Source: Planctomycetota bacterium (GTDB taxonomy: Bacteria; Planctomycetota; UBA1135; GCA-002686595). From it: a stretch of 5,621 bases of DNA. The position numbers and the translations under genes were made by a program. Under the pieces are notes generated by a model that had not been told where the DNA came from, did not search any database, and saw only the letters and a list, made by a program, of their open reading frames with translations. Where the stretch lies: contig JABFRZ010000232.1 in the NCBI GenBank assembly GCA_013140785.1, positions 1 through 5,621 on the forward strand, read 5' to 3'. Shown here piece by piece: positions 5,398 to 5,621 of this stretch; positions within the stretch are counted from its first letter, which is position 1, and the number at the start of each line of letters is the position of its first letter.

Positions 5398-5621
5398 ATG
5401 CACTGGAAAACCGCCCTAGCCCTCTCCTTGGTCGCCGCCGCTCCCGCGGGTCAGGAGTCCTCGACTCAGGCTCCCACCACGTCGGCTTCTGTCGGCGCGT
5501 CGATCCCCGTGATCACCGTGGGCGGCCAGTCTTTCGACACCTGGGAGGCGTACACGAGCTCGCCGCTCTTCCGTGAGTTGGGGCTGCGCTGCGCGACGAA
5601 GACCACGGTGTCGGCGCTCGA
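5398..5621 (+). CDS. N-terminal part of a secreted protein of unknown function (runs off the right edge)
   Basis: An open frame of 74 full codons starts at ATG 5398 and continues past the window end, so only the N-terminus is seen. It begins with a typical Sec signal peptide: a short start with one Lys (K4), a hydrophobic core at about residues 5-15 and an A-P-A cleavage motif ending at residue 17. A Ser/Thr-rich linker (about 20-35) follows, then a strand-like IPVITVGGQSF and a TWEAYTSSPLFRELGLRC stretch with one Cys (C65). The F-x-x-x-G-x-R-C pattern faintly recalls the N-terminal region of some secreted metalloproteases (pappalysin/M43 type), but this is a weak impression and no catalytic motif is in view. 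The frame is open upstream to 5290 but holds no ATG, GTG or TTG, so ATG 5398 is the only start. The 35 bases before it are pyrimidine-rich with no Shine-Dalgarno. It is probably a separate transcription unit from the genes on the left. Confidence 0.65.
   Translation, partial: MHWKTALALSLVAAAPAGQESSTQAPTTSASVGASIPVITVGGQSFDTWEAYTSSPLFRELGLRCATKTTVSAL

Overview
The window is a GC-rich (roughly 70 % by eye) bacterial stretch with all genes on the + strand: four complete genes in close order, then a spacer of about 240 bases and the start of a fifth gene that runs off the right edge. The base composition, frequent in-frame codons ending in C/G, a plsC-like lipid gene, and starts with weak or no Shine-Dalgarno sequence fit a high-GC Gram-negative-type lineage such as Planctomycetota or Myxococcota. 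This taxonomic guess is an inference and no marker gene is present to settle it.

Left part (170-3258): a 635-residue fusion of a glutamate-cysteine-ligase-2 (GCS2) type carboxylate-amine ligase with a C-terminal CBS pair overlaps the start of an aspartoacylase/succinylglutamate-desuccinylase-type zinc hydrolase. One enzyme is predicted to make an amide (peptide-like) bond, the other to break one, and their reading frames overlap by 4 to 19 bases. This is the most interesting part of the window: a putative amino-acid ligation/deacylation module whose substrate is unknown.

Middle part (3314-5159): an extended short-chain dehydrogenase/reductase of the nucleotide-sugar epimerase/dehydratase class is followed after 28 bases by a PlsC-like 1-acylglycerol-3-phosphate acyltransferase. 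Both fit cell-envelope or glycolipid metabolism. A small GC-rich hairpin lies between the hydrolase and the epimerase genes. All four genes could be one transcript, because the gaps are at most 55 bases.

Right part (5160-5621): directly after the acyltransferase stop lies a complex inverted repeat that may be a terminator, then a second strong hairpin, then a near-perfect Shine-Dalgarno sequence in front of a 7-codon open frame, and finally the N-terminus of a secreted protein (signal peptide visible) that is cut by the window edge. No RNA genes, mobile elements, CRISPR arrays or minus-strand genes could be supported.
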